From: Schizophyllum amplum
Lineage: Eukaryota > Basidiomycota > Agaricomycetes > Agaricales > Schizophyllaceae
Length of the DNA stretch: 64,000 bases
Assembly (NCBI GenBank): GCA_007026445.1
Contig: VDMD01000120.1
Location: 1 to 64,000 of the forward strand
Reading direction: 5' to 3'
In this document: piece by piece, positions 24,726 through 34,502 of the stretch
Layout: each line of letters opens with the position of its first letter
Numbering within the stretch: position 1 is the first letter of the stretch
The notes under the pieces: generated by a model
Told to the model about the DNA's origin: nothing
Databases searched by the model: none
Seen by the model: the letters and a program-made list of their open reading frames with translations, nothing else
Made by a program: the position numbers and the translations under genes

Positions 24726-24770
24726 GGAGACAAGCTCAGTACGAAAGCGTAACGCGACAGTGACAGTGAC

Positions 24771-25106
24771 ACGACAGACGTTGCCGAATTCGACGGCGGG
24801 GATAATCGTAGCGTTATGGGTTGATTTATGCTACATATTCCGAGAGTATATACATAACAAATCACCGCCGATGAAGACATGGGGAAATGAATTGTATTTC
24901 GGTAGCTGTTTGGTATGTATATCCAGTAAAAAACAAAAAGGCCCATATCTGGCCGAACACGGGACAAACCTGGGACAAACGCTGGCCGGACGCGTGACGG
25001 ACGATGCCCGGCCGTGTGACGAACAAAGGGCGAACATGTGACGGATGGTGGCCGAACGTGTAACGAATGCAGGTCGGACAGAGGCCGATCTTGGGAGCCG
25101 GACGCA
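24771..25106 (+). repeat. left terminal inverted repeat
   Basis: Inverted match to 28087-28423, almost identical. Contains the repeated short words GGACGNNNGNCC and GTGACG/GTGACGAAC (for example around 24985-25060), spaced roughly 20-25 bp, which could be protein-binding sites. Beyond 25106 weaker similarity to the right arm resumes after a nested insertion. Confidence 0.9.
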
Positions 25107-25317
25107 GGCCCACTGTGGCGTGACGTTGAACGGCGCCACGTTCTCTGGCGACATACGCCCTACACAGCGCGTGAACAAGCAATATTCTGCAAGGCAAACA
25201 TTCAGGGCCGTCAAATTATACATACCGTTGAAGATTAGTTGTGTTTGGTGCACTGTATGGTGTACAACTCGCCAGAGAACGTGGTACCGTTTAACGTCAT
25301 GCCATGGGCCTGCGTCC
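25107..25317. mobile_element. nested palindromic MITE-like insertion
   Basis: About 210 bp bounded by an imperfect inverted repeat of about 65 bp: 25104-25169 (includes CCACGTTCTCTGGCGA) against 25249-25313 (includes TCGCCAGAGAACGTGG). Sequence right after it (TAGGCAGTGGCAGGGGT) lines up with what follows the same point in the right arm (TAGGGAATGGCAGGGGT, read inverted), so this block interrupts the left arm. The exact ends are ambiguous by several bases because of a shared GGACGCA/TGCGTCC motif. Confidence 0.6.
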
Positions 25318-25999
25318 GTAGGCAGTGGCAGGGGTGCAACCCCGGGTGTCGCCGTGCTGACCCCCACCCTGACCCCGGAGGGTTTCAACCCCTGGCGTGG
25401 GGTCAGGGTTTCCGTAGGGTTGGCAGGGGTTGGGGTCAACCCCCGGGGTTTTATTCATTTTTCACCGTTTACATCCTCTATTGTATATTTAAAGTACAGA
25501 TATAGTGGCAGCAAAGGCACCGCTTGTGGTGCCTTTGCGGAAGTCAAGCGAAGCGTGGTTTCGGAGGCCGGCCCCTAGCGCCGTGATCGGCGCTTCGGAA
25601 GAAGAAGCGCCGCCGTGTTCACGAGCGCGGTGAACGCGCGTCGGCCGTCTGATCACTTCTTAGCTCTCGCCTCCGCTCGCGCCTCGAAGCCCTCAGACAG
25701 TTCTCAGTTTGGGGCCACGGCATCGAGACTGAAGACCCCTACGTTCTCACTCTCCGCGCCTGCTGCTTTGCGAAACCCGAAGGCTCCATTTGACGCGCAT
25801 ATACCCAGCATCGCTGTCGACATGTCTGGTTACTGGTAATGTTGAAGTAGCGGTCAAGGCGCGATACGATCGATGCCGACGAGCCGTGGAGTTCATTTTA
25901 AATTAGACAAGGGCGCACCTTGAAAGGCGCGCTCCGCGCCACCTCACCTCAGTCGTGTACGCATACGCGGGCTGACATATTCTAGATTCTAACAGGTAA

Positions 26000-26840
26000 C
26001 GCACCTGCCCTGGACCTGCTGCGACTGCGGGCGCCCCCGCTGTGGCGCGACTCCCATCTCCGGCCTTCTGGTCTCCGACGGCGTGCCGAAGGACTTCAAC
26101 TTCGCCGGCTGGAAGCAGGACGCGCCGCCCCCGCTCCTCCTGCCGCCGCCGTCATTGCTCCCTTGCCCGCCGCTACTGCCGGCGGGCAGGGCGGATTTCG
26201 CCAATTAGGACAGTCGGCTCCTACCCTGCCGGGCACGTCAACGCCTAGAATGTTGCTACGCTCTCCGAAGCGACTTCGGATCCACAGCCCACCCAATTGC
26301 TATTCACCGACTCCTGCAACGACCTCGCAAAGGTCCACCGCCCGCGCCCTCCAAACGCCACAGCTGGCGACATCGATCTATACGAACGGATTGTCACGCC
26401 TTACGATGCCGACGCCATCCGCAGCACGCTATTCGAACACGGCGGGGACGCTGAGCTCGTCCACCGCAACCTCACATCGGGATTCACCCTCGGTCGCCTC
26501 CCTCCACTCACAGAGACTATTATCATTCGCAATCACCCTTCCGTCCTGCTCACCCAGACATCGCCACAGACTACACCAACGAGGAGATCGATGCCGGACG
26601 CATGTCGGGGCCGTTCGACACGAGGGAGGACGTCGAACGGATCCTCTGCGGGCCCTTCCGCGCCTCGCCCTCATCATCGCAGAGTCGTCGCAGGGTCCCG
26701 GGCTGCCGCCCAAGTACCGTGTTTGCCGCAACCTGTCTAAGGGCGACGCGGTCGGCGGTCACCCGTCGATCAACGACATGAACGACAAGGACGACTTTCC
26801 AACGCACCGAGACACCGCGACGCGCATGGCAGACTGGTGA
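26000..26840 (+). pseudogene. relic of a retroelement reverse-transcriptase polyprotein
   Basis: Coding similarity is split over frames: VTPYDADAIRSTLFEHGG and LVHRNLTSGFTLGRLPPL in one frame, then after a shift MSGPFDTREDVERILCGPF, SPLIIAESSQGPGLPPKYRV and NLSKGDAVGGHPSINDMNDKDDFPT. The order PF-x-SPL, then PPK-[YF]-R-x-x-x-NLS, then SIND..D..DFPT is the start of the RT domain in basidiomycete retroelements, possibly of the DIRS/tyrosine-recombinase type. The palm catalytic motif and everything after it is missing; the fragment ends in a GT. Read as dead. The class assignment is from memory of the family and tentative. Confidence 0.6.
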
Positions 26841-26984
26841 GCCTTCCCCCGCCCGCTCGTTACTTACATATTCGCCTTTCAACTCGAACCGGTTTCACGT
26901 GTCGGTTAGGTCCGTTCGGGAGCGAGATAGGTCACGGGCAATGCACGTGATTTATGTTCGTTTCCGAACGTACCCAGTGTTCGC

Positions 26985-27430
26985 CTTACGGGCAGACACC
27001 TTCATCCTCACGGGGTTAGCCACCTGGCGTCCCTCCTCATCCTCACGGGGACGGGGTTAGCCACACGGCGCTCCTCCTCATCCCCATGAGGACGGGGTCA
27101 GCCCGTCCTCATCCTCACGGGGGGGTAAGCCACAGGGCGCCCTCCCTATCCTCACGGAGTTAGCCACAGGGCGCTCCTCCTCATCCTCACGAGGACGGGG
27201 TCAGCCCGTCCTCATCCTCACGGGGACGGGGTCAGCCCGTCCTCATCCTCACGGGGACGGGGTTAGCCACAGGGCACCCCTCCCCATCCTCACGGAGTTA
27301 GCCACAGGGCACTCCTCCTCATCCTCACGAGGACGGGGTTAGCCACAGGGCATCCCATCCTCATCCTCACGGGGGGGGGGGGGGGGGGGAGTTAGCCACT
27401 GGGCACCCCCTCCCCACCGTTCAAGGGGTT
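26985..27430. repeat. GC-rich minisatellite (about 40-bp units)
   Basis: Repeated blocks built from CCTCATCCTCACGGGGACGG and GGTTAGCCACAGGGC in varying combinations fill about 440 bp; some units lack the second block or carry GGTCAGCCCG instead. The array ends near a run of 19 G at 27371-27389. Unit length varies, so it is a higher-order, unequal-crossover type array. Confidence 0.85.
27371..27389 (+). repeat. poly-G run (19 nt)
   Basis: Nineteen consecutive G embedded in the minisatellite. Length may be unreliable in the assembly. Confidence 0.9.
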
Positions 27431-28086
27431 AGCAGATGGGTAAGTACGCAGTCCTCTCTCAGGCTCGGTTTTGGCCTCGCGGGGCCCGGGCCGACAGGGC
27501 CTTCGCACCCGCGCGCAGCGTTCGCCCAAGGCTCCGCTGGGAGCCTTCGCTCGGTTTGGGCAGCACGGGTCCGCTTCAGGCCCTTTCCGCCTGGCCTGAG
27601 GCTGTGCTCGTCGTCTGTCTCTGCGTTCCGTCGGCCGGTCCGCGGTTGTTGTGGGTGGCGGCAGACGCGCGTCACGTGACCCACGTGCGCCGCCGCTGCA
27701 GTCCGCCCCCCCGCGGCCGGCCGACCCGACAAACCCCAGCCCTCGTCGAGTGCTGGGTTCCTCCCTCTTGCTCTGACGTGCTCACACCCCTCGCATTCCC
27801 AGCCGCGTCTACGCTACGTACTCCTACCTAGACGCGTCCTAGGCCGCTTGAACCACAGCTTCGCTTGATGCCCAAAGACAATGTATAGGTTCAAATATAT
27901 CTAGATTGTCAAGTAACAGCACCTAAGGTGCAAACAAACCTTGTGTAATGCACGTCTACGCACCCACATCTGAGTCTAGGGTTTTTCCGGGGTGCCGGGG
28001 GGTTGGACCACAGCAACCCGCACCCTGACCCCAGCGGGGTGGGGTGCGTAACCCTGCGGGGTTGCCTCAACCCCTGCCATTCCCTA

Positions 28087-28423
28087 TGCGTCCGGCTCCC
28101 AAGATCGGCCTCTGTCCGACCTGCATTCGTTACACGTTCGGCCACCATCCGTCACATGTTCGCCCTTTGTTCGTCACACGGCCGGGCATCGTCCGTCACG
28201 CGTCCGGCCAGCGTTTGTCCCAGGTTTGTCCCGTGTTCGGCCAGATATGGGCCTTTTTTGTTTTTTACTGGATATACATACCAAACAGCTACCGAAATAC
28301 AATTCATTTCCCCATGTCTTCATCGGCGGTGATTTGTTATGTATATACTCTCGGAATATGTAGCATAAATCAACCCATAACGCTATGATTATCCCCGCCG
28401 TCGAATTCGGCAACGTCTGTCGT
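28087..28423 (-). repeat. right terminal inverted repeat
   Basis: Reverse complement of 24771-25106, one base longer. Followed immediately by GTGAC. Inside it, next to 28087, is a block rich in GGGGT/ACCCC (28000-28080) that resembles the one on the left at 25325-25450. Confidence 0.9.
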
Positions 28424-28586
28424 GTGACATGGTTTCAGTCATGTGCAGCAACCCGCACCGCTCAGATCTACTACTAGAGTCTGAGTCTGGTCTGAGTGAC
28501 TCTGGCCTTCGGACAGCACATTGCAATTGCATGCACGAATGAAGCTTGCGGTCAAAGAGTCAAGACCGGCTTGGCAGAGACATTTA

Positions 28587-29149
28587 TCGCTGGCGGTGAG
28601 GATGCAAATGCAGGTTGAGGAGGAGGGTGCGCTGTCGCGAGACCTCTTCATCATTGCTTGAAGCGACTGACGATCCACGCTCAGAACGAGCCTGCCATCC
28701 GCGCCAAAGAAGCAGAGGAGCTGCGCGCACTCATGCAACAGGATGTCAAGGCAGACGTCGGCGCGAGAGCGACCAGCCTGTACGATCTCGTTGGTGCATC
28801 ATCCCTCTGCTAAAATTGCTCGTCAGGACGGGATAGGAAGTCTCGCATCCAACGATAAAATACATAAGGACACCGCCGCGGACGGGGGGCGCTGCATGGC
28901 TTTAGTCAGGAAGAGCATGTATGAGAAGCGGATCGGCGTGAAGACGCAGGTGCGTTCATCACCTTTCTGCGCGCGCTACAGTTCGAGCTTGTCATGCTGA
29001 CGACAATGCAGACCTCTTCGACGAGGACAAGGACTGGTACCGCTTCGACGACGACAAGGTCTCCATCATCCCCAAGGAGAAGATCGCGACGCTAGATGGC
29101 GGCGGAGAAGACCCATCGGCGTGCGTGTTGCTTCGGTCGCTTGAGTAGG
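28587..29149 (+). pseudogene. UBP6 3' pseudogene
   Basis: Matches the last four exons of UBP6. The exon with NEPAIRAKEAEELRALM and the final [19 protein letters not shown] are well kept, but the ubiquitin-like domain, catalytic Cys box and most of the USP fold are absent. The catalytic His box ADSGHYMAFVR has become ADGGRCMALVR, so the His is lost, and the intron and exon around 28790-28880 are eroded with in-frame stops. It cannot encode a deubiquitinase. It ends at the TAG at about 29147-29149, like the parent. Confidence 0.9.
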
Positions 29150-29166
29150 CCTTGATGCATGTAGTA

Positions 29167-29316
29167 CTGTAGCATTTCGACCGTATGTTCAGTCACACGT
29201 CACAACCGTTTTGCGGGAACCCCGCCAATAATTTTCTTTCGATTTATCGGGTTTTTGGAGAATTCTCGGATAAATTTTACGTCATAATTGATGAACATAC
29301 GGTCGAAATGCTACAG
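29167..29316. mobile_element. 150-bp MITE with perfect 25-bp TIRs and TA duplication
   Basis: The ends CTGTAGCATTTCGACCGTAT (plus GTTCA) at 29167-29191 recur as an exact reverse complement at 29292-29316. TA dinucleotides flank both sides (29165-29166 and 29317-29318). The interior is AT-rich and non-coding. TA target sites fit a Tc1/mariner-type source. The matching position in copy 1 of the duplication (about 22735) has a single TA and no insertion, so this is an occupied/empty-site pair. Confidence 0.88.
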
Positions 29317-29874
29317 TATACTAGGAGAGACCCGTGTTTACAAACCCGAGTGTCTTCAAAGACTTTTTATCTCCATTCCGTTGCCTGTAATAAGTCCTTG
29401 AGAGGCGTGGTTTGGCCACACCTGTGGCACGCATCCAACCCGGTGCATGTGCGAACTGCGAAGGGATTGTAAGGCAAGAACGGTCCAACGGTATCGACTT
29501 GCTACGTCGTCGTGCAATTAAAGGTATGATGCAGGCTGGATGCAGGCCTGTGGCGCTCGCGTCGACCCGCGACACGCCAAGTCCAAGGTTGCGTTGTTAA
29601 GAGAGGTCACCGGACGGTTGAGGGTCGTATGTCACGCAAATGTCACACGCTTTTCGTCTCAGAAAGGCAACTTTCGAAATCTGTCAAAGCGCGGCAGCTC
29701 GGCAAAAAGGGCCTCCTTCCTTATAGAAGGGATGTCGCGGCTGATTGTCATATGGGGCCCCCGGCCGATGTGTGTAAACCGTAAAACAACTGTATCTCTT
29801 TTCTGCTTAGCACGTGAATGGTGCTTCTGGAGATGTAGCTCGGTCATACCCTAGCCACACCCATCGGGCCATCC

Positions 29875-31605
29875 TCAAGCTTGATCCCAGCGGGAGTAAC
29901 GCGCTAAGTCCCAGCCCAGGCCTTCTCGCTGCTGTGAACAGTGTTGGTGGAATGCCACTATGGGTGCAAGTAAGTCCTTACCTTCCATACTCGCGACTTC
30001 TCGAGACATTCCGCTTGTCTTCGCATCGCCTTCTGCGCTACCCATACCCTATCGCGCACTTGGCCCCATCTATCAGACATGGTGTGTTCCCGACTTCCTT
30101 TGCTGTGTTCATATATGTCCAGCTGCGACACTCTAAGGCTATTCACCGCCGGGAACGCGGCGAGAATTAGATCCGCAGCGTCGAAAGGGTCGTCCACCCC
30201 GGAGTTCCAGAAGTCGAGCTCGACGGGGTTCATATTCTGCGGCAGCCGTTCCTCCCAGTCCGCTGACAGGCCGGCTTCCCAATCCACGATGAGGGCCAGG
30301 GATTCGAGCGAGACACCATGTCGCGCGATCTCGAGGAGACAGGTGGGTGCACAGGTGTTGATGTGACGCGTTGTCATAGCGAGGCTACTTTCGATGTCCG
30401 GCGTCACCAGCTCCAGCGTCCGCAAGAGCGTCCAAGCCTGCAGGAGCGAGACGAAGGTGGCATCGTTGACCGAGAATCCGCCGTGGTTGTGAAGGCTGAG
30501 GGTCGTCAGACGATGGAAGGGTAGAAGCAGCTTGAGGTCCATGTCCTGCACCCTCATTGTCTCTTTGCAGTCATGAATTCGCAGTACGCGAAGATCACCG
30601 CGTACACAGTGGTTTTGCATAGCTCGGAAGAGAAGCGTCCAGTTGTTTGTCGAATCTGCCTCTGTGTCATGTTCGTCGCAGTCAGTGTATAACGCCAGCG
30701 AGGATAAGGAGACGCGACCGCAGCATCGAAGCATGTCTGCAACGAAAGGCTTGCTGTCCTCGTACGCGCGCACTTCGAGTGCGCTGAGAGCCCGGAAAGG
30801 TCTGTCCACGGAGGGCAGGTGGGCGATGGGACGTGACCGACCAGTCCAGGAGATGGTGAGTGATTCCAAGCATGGTAATGCAGCCATTACACGCCAGCTG
30901 TTGCTCCGCACGTTACCGATCTCGATTTTGCGGATGATGTCTTGACGTGCGCCGACGAGCGTTGGCATCAAGGCGAAACCGCATATTTCAAGGCAGACTC
31001 CATGGCCTGGAACGGCTAGTGATGATATCGCATCGAGGTCGATCTCTGGTGCAGGCTCTGATCTCGGTCGGGCGCTTATATTCACCGAGACTCTGGACAG
31101 CGCGCCGGATGAGAATGGGGAAAGCAACACGGCAAGTGGGCGGTCTCGCGAGAACGGACAGTCAACCATGAGTGCCTTCAACCGAGGGAAGAGTGGTCGA
31201 GGAGGAGGGTGATCGCAAAGTACATGCAATGTACCGAAGAGATAGTCATGCAGGTCCAGGACTCGCACGCGTTGCGAATACTTGAAGAGAGATTCGTATT
31301 CTTCCTGGTTAGGCGTCCTAAGCCATTGACCTGAATCCGAGGCCCAGTCGTCTTTGGGCTTCGTGACGATGATCAGCAAGCATTCGTGCATATGAGAGCT
31401 CGACAACACACTCTTGGTTTATACACGTCCGACGGGAGGAGGCTGAGAAGCGTTTCTAAAGCGCTGCTTGCATTCATGTCCTCCCACACGCGATCGAGCG
31501 CTTGCTCGTGCCATGAACGACATGTGCGGGCCATTGCACAAGCGGTAGACTGGTCCGCCATTGCGCATACAATAGCAACGAGTTCGGAGCAGCACCCTAT
31601 GCATG
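29875..31605 (-). pseudogene. damaged paralogue of the F-box/LRR gene
   Basis: About 480 codons of the LRR part are open and close to the copy-1 protein (HRLTTLSLHNHGGFSV, VSLESLALIVDWEAG), and the end GLGWDLAR is reached after the same small intron, stop at 29877..29875. The 5' end is broken: relative to copy 1, five bases (ACCCC) are missing right after MHRVLL, which puts the F-box (ELVAIVCAMADQSTACAMAR) out of frame with that start. The donor of the first intron is also changed (GAG|GTATGC in copy 1, AAACCAAG here), though a GTGTAT nearby might serve. If an upstream exon is used, its acceptor CAG has become CGG. The long open body suggests recent damage or use of an internal start. Confidence 0.75.
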
Positions 31606-31760
31606 GCTTTGTAAAGAGATAGGAGCCGTAAGTGCGAGGTATATCAGTATGTTTGTCCAAGAGTGCTAACCTCGAGCTTATTGGTGTCGAGTTGCTCAGG
31701 AAGGAAGATGATCGTTGAACCTATCTAGTATCCATACTTACGGAACTGACCATGGCAGTG

Positions 31761-32021
31761 TGTCGGAAAAACCCGAACTGCCTATTTAGGCCTCACTAGG
31801 GACTGTCACCTTGTGAGGCCTGGCAAGGCCGGCACGTGACACAAAAAATAGAGCTTCGAGGCAAAAGTCGCATACCAGAAAATTTGGGCGAGCCTTATGA
31901 GTCTACCTATGTTTTTCTGAAGGAAAAAAATGAACGAGACGACCACCAGAGCCATCGCAAAACTGCGCTAGGTGCCCTAGGGACTGTATGACCTAATGAG
32001 GCTGATCCGGTTTTTCCGACA
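31761..32021. mobile_element. possible second MITE, about 260 bp
   Basis: TGTCGGAAAAACC at 31761 faces its reverse complement GGTTTTTCCGACA at 32009-32021, and similarity continues inward imperfectly (GCCTATTTAGG against CCTAATGAGGC, TAGGGACTGT on both sides). The interior is non-coding and AT-rich. No convincing target duplication was found. Confidence 0.5.
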
Positions 32022-32481
32022 TGCACGGTCACGTGACTGTGACGAGTGCTCAATCTGCATGGAGGAAATGAGGGCTTGTGGCCGAGGGGAAAGGCCAGAG
32101 CAAACAATAAGCGCAGCGTGAGTAACACTACGAGATATTAAGTAGGAGATGGCGACAGCAGTGGGGAGCGGATGTAGACGAGGGAATGTAGACGAGAAAT
32201 CATAAGTTAGATCCCAACAGTATGTAGCAAAAAAGGAAGGAATCGGACGCGTGAGGAGGAGAGTAGACGCGTATACAATAGTAAGTAAATGGCCAAACGT
32301 TGATGACGACGTATAATACAAGATTGTACAAGGTGCAGTGCGTGGGCGAGTCGGTGACGCGGGCGATATGTCAAAGCGGACTAGAGAGCTGCAGCGCGGT
32401 GGCGCCAGAGAGCGGAGAACCGGTCATCAACTGTGTGCGATGATCAGGCGATTACAGCAGCGCACAAGAAACTCGCCTCAC

Positions 32482-34502
32482 TTACATGAGATCTGCGCGC
32501 CTGAGGTGATTGCGCAGAATGGACTCTTCGACAGCGCCAAGTGTTGCCGCCGTCGCCTTCGTATCGATCACAGACGTGAGATACACATAGAAAGGTCGCT
32601 GCACAGGAGAGTGCTGACGCAGAATCTCCTTGAAGTGCTGTTGGAAGTCTGGAAACAGCGTCAGCACAGCATACGCGACTGTGAAGTTGTGCGTACACTT
32701 GGTTGCCGTCGCCAAGTTGTTCTGGCGATCGCCGAAGCTGGGCACCGAGTCGCGAATCTTGACGCCGCGATTGAGCTTGGTTTGGAGTAGGTCGCCTAGA
32801 ATCGTGTCAGGCCAGAGCCTGGCCAGTTAGACACAGACGTACACTTGTTGAGGAACAAGATTATCTGCGTGCGCGCGAGTAGCTTGCACGAGACCACAGA
32901 CCGCCAAAGTAGATAGCTATCTTCCAAGCGGTTCACCCTTCGGTCTTCGGCGAGTTTCTCGTCAAAACAGGAGACTGTACAATGGTCAGGAGGGGGTTTC
33001 AAGGCACTAGAAAACCGACATACTCGGTCTATACAGGTGGGCCACCGGCGAGATCAATAGGGAGTGCAGACCAAGAAGTGCAAAAGATCACTTACGCAAG
33101 GAAAATGATGGCATCCACTGTGGCGCGTACAATGAGAAATGGGATGAAGCGATGCATTGGGTCGATGCTTACCATCATCAAAGTACGGGTACCAGGCGGC
33201 GCGCTGAGCGATGAGATCGTTAGCCGGCATGATGAGAGTGACAACTGAGATACGCACGCTACTTCTCGTGCCGCCAACATCGAAGAAGCGCCATTCCTGT
33301 CCAGCCGTGCGGCCTGCAACACTATCAGCGCGACGATCTGGAAACGCCCAGCGAATCACACGCACCAACTTCAAACATGAACTTGTGCTCCTGGACGCCA
33401 ACAGTCCGCAGGCGCGCGCGCACGATATCGGCGTCTGTGGGGTCGTAGCCCCGCGCCGCTATTCGATCCGAGTCGTGGAGGAAGCTGCAAGCGGTCAGCC
33501 ATGCCCAAACGTGCCGGAGCGCTTTGCTCACAATCCCGGGCCATCCTCGACTCGCGACCGCCGACGATCGAGCATAGCGCGGACGATAGGATCTTGCCAC
33601 AATGCCCGCATGTCATCACGGCAGGAGGCTATGGCCTCGATGATCTGCGCGTCAACCTGTTTCTGCAGTCGCAAGGCCGCATCGGCGCGTGGATCGACGA
33701 CGGCGCCCCGACGGAAGCGGTCGAGTGCAGATTTCCAGCCATTGGTGGAATTGATGGAGAATTCCTGGAGCACACCGCGTGGTGGTGTGCTCCCCGCACT
33801 CGCCGCAGCCATCTCATCGAATGGTGCGGCGGTGTGCACGTCCGTGGTGTACATCTCCTTGGACTGATCGCCGAGGCGGCGCTCGAGGTCCTTCTGGACG
33901 CGCTTGAGTGGCGCGAGACGTGTGCGCAATGCGCGGTGGGTGTCTGTGAAGCGGAGGGGCGTGGCAGAAGGCTGGCGGGAGTGGCGGCGACGTGGCGCGT
34001 CGCTGTCGTCGCTGTTCGAGTCCGGGCGTGCGGCGGCAGCGATCTCCTTCCCTAGCAGGTCGAGGATGTTGTTCACGTTCCGCACGAGGTTGAGGTGGAT
34101 GACGGAGCGCCATGCGTCGCGATCCTCGAGCCACTGTCGGCGCGAGTATTGCAGCTGAAAGTCTGCGGCAGAGCGGCGTCAGTCATATAGCGCGTGTAAC
34201 CCGGGGTTCAAGCGCGCACTTTTCAGCGTCGCAGTCTTTCCGGACTCGCTCTGGCCTGGGCTGGGTGAGTGAAGGGTACGGGAGTGCGGCGGGCGGGACG
34301 CACCGAGGAGGAGGAGCTTGACGGGCTTCTTCTTGCGCTTGTCCGCCTCCCGCTCCTGCCTGATCTCGTCGTCTATCATGTCGCTGATGCGGCGCGCCTC
34401 GGCCTCTGCGGCCTCCCGCGCGCCCCGCTCCTGGGGCGTCTCGTTCGGCGGGGGCGCGATCGCGCGCGCGAGGGGGTCTTCGTCCTCGTACTGCTGGCCC
34501 AT
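32482..34502 (-). CDS. atypical heterotrimeric G-protein alpha subunit
   Basis: Eleven exons (34502..34304, 34255..34220, 34162..33532, 33484..33366, 33313..33258, 33203..33173, 33117..33096, 33028..33024, 32974..32843, 32795..32697, 32648..32482) sum to exactly 1497 nt, 498 aa. MG at the start allows N-myristoylation. P-loop LLLLGQSESGKTATLK; switch I ARLRTVGVQEHKF keeps the Arg and Thr that coordinate GTP and Mg. Switch II reads FFDVGGTRSS, so the catalytic Gln of DVGGQ is Thr. Next come LAEDRRVNRLEDSYLLWRSV, the G4 motif FLNKCDLL and G5 TSVIDTKATA. It is longer than the usual 350 aa because of a charged N-terminus and a large Ser/Arg-rich insertion in the helical domain. It would act at the plasma membrane downstream of seven-helix receptors. 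Exon 8 is only 5 nt long. Confidence 0.93.
33024..33028 (-). other. 5-nt microexon of the G-alpha gene
   Basis: ACCGA lies between TATAG (acceptor) and GTATGT (donor), with introns of 67 and 49 bp on its two sides. Including it gives the conserved FLAPIS-x-FD...LAEDRR; leaving it out shifts the frame. It also fits the exon arithmetic of the whole gene. Confidence 0.85.

Larger units (their letters stand above)
24771..28423. mobile_element. 3.65-kb element with 336-bp terminal inverted repeats, non-autonomous
   Basis: The ends are inverted repeats of about 336 bp, with outermost bases ACGACAGACGTTGCCGAATT. The direct 5-mer GTGAC lies on both sides (24766-24770 and 28424-28428), a likely target-site duplication, though the left one lies in a short GTGAC repeat. 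The arms differ at only a few places (for example one A in a poly-A run and G/A at about 24812), so insertion or arm homogenisation is recent. Inside are GGGGT-rich subterminal blocks, an RT relic, a minisatellite and a 19-bp G run. No transposase frame was seen, so it would need help from elsewhere. The superfamily was not identified. It sits exactly between the two copies of the UBP6/F-box duplication. Confidence 0.75.
28587..31715. repeat. segmental duplication, copy 2 (decayed)
   Basis: Direct repeat of 22103-24725. It is longer because about 570 bp (29165-29738) interrupt the spacer between the two genes, including a 150-bp MITE; copy 1 shows the uninterrupted version there (CACGTAGTATG). 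Both genes in this copy carry damage, listed separately. Confidence 0.9.

Noticed and set aside
26985..27430. CRISPR array
   Set aside because: Repeats are directly adjacent modules without unique spacers, in a eukaryotic genome.
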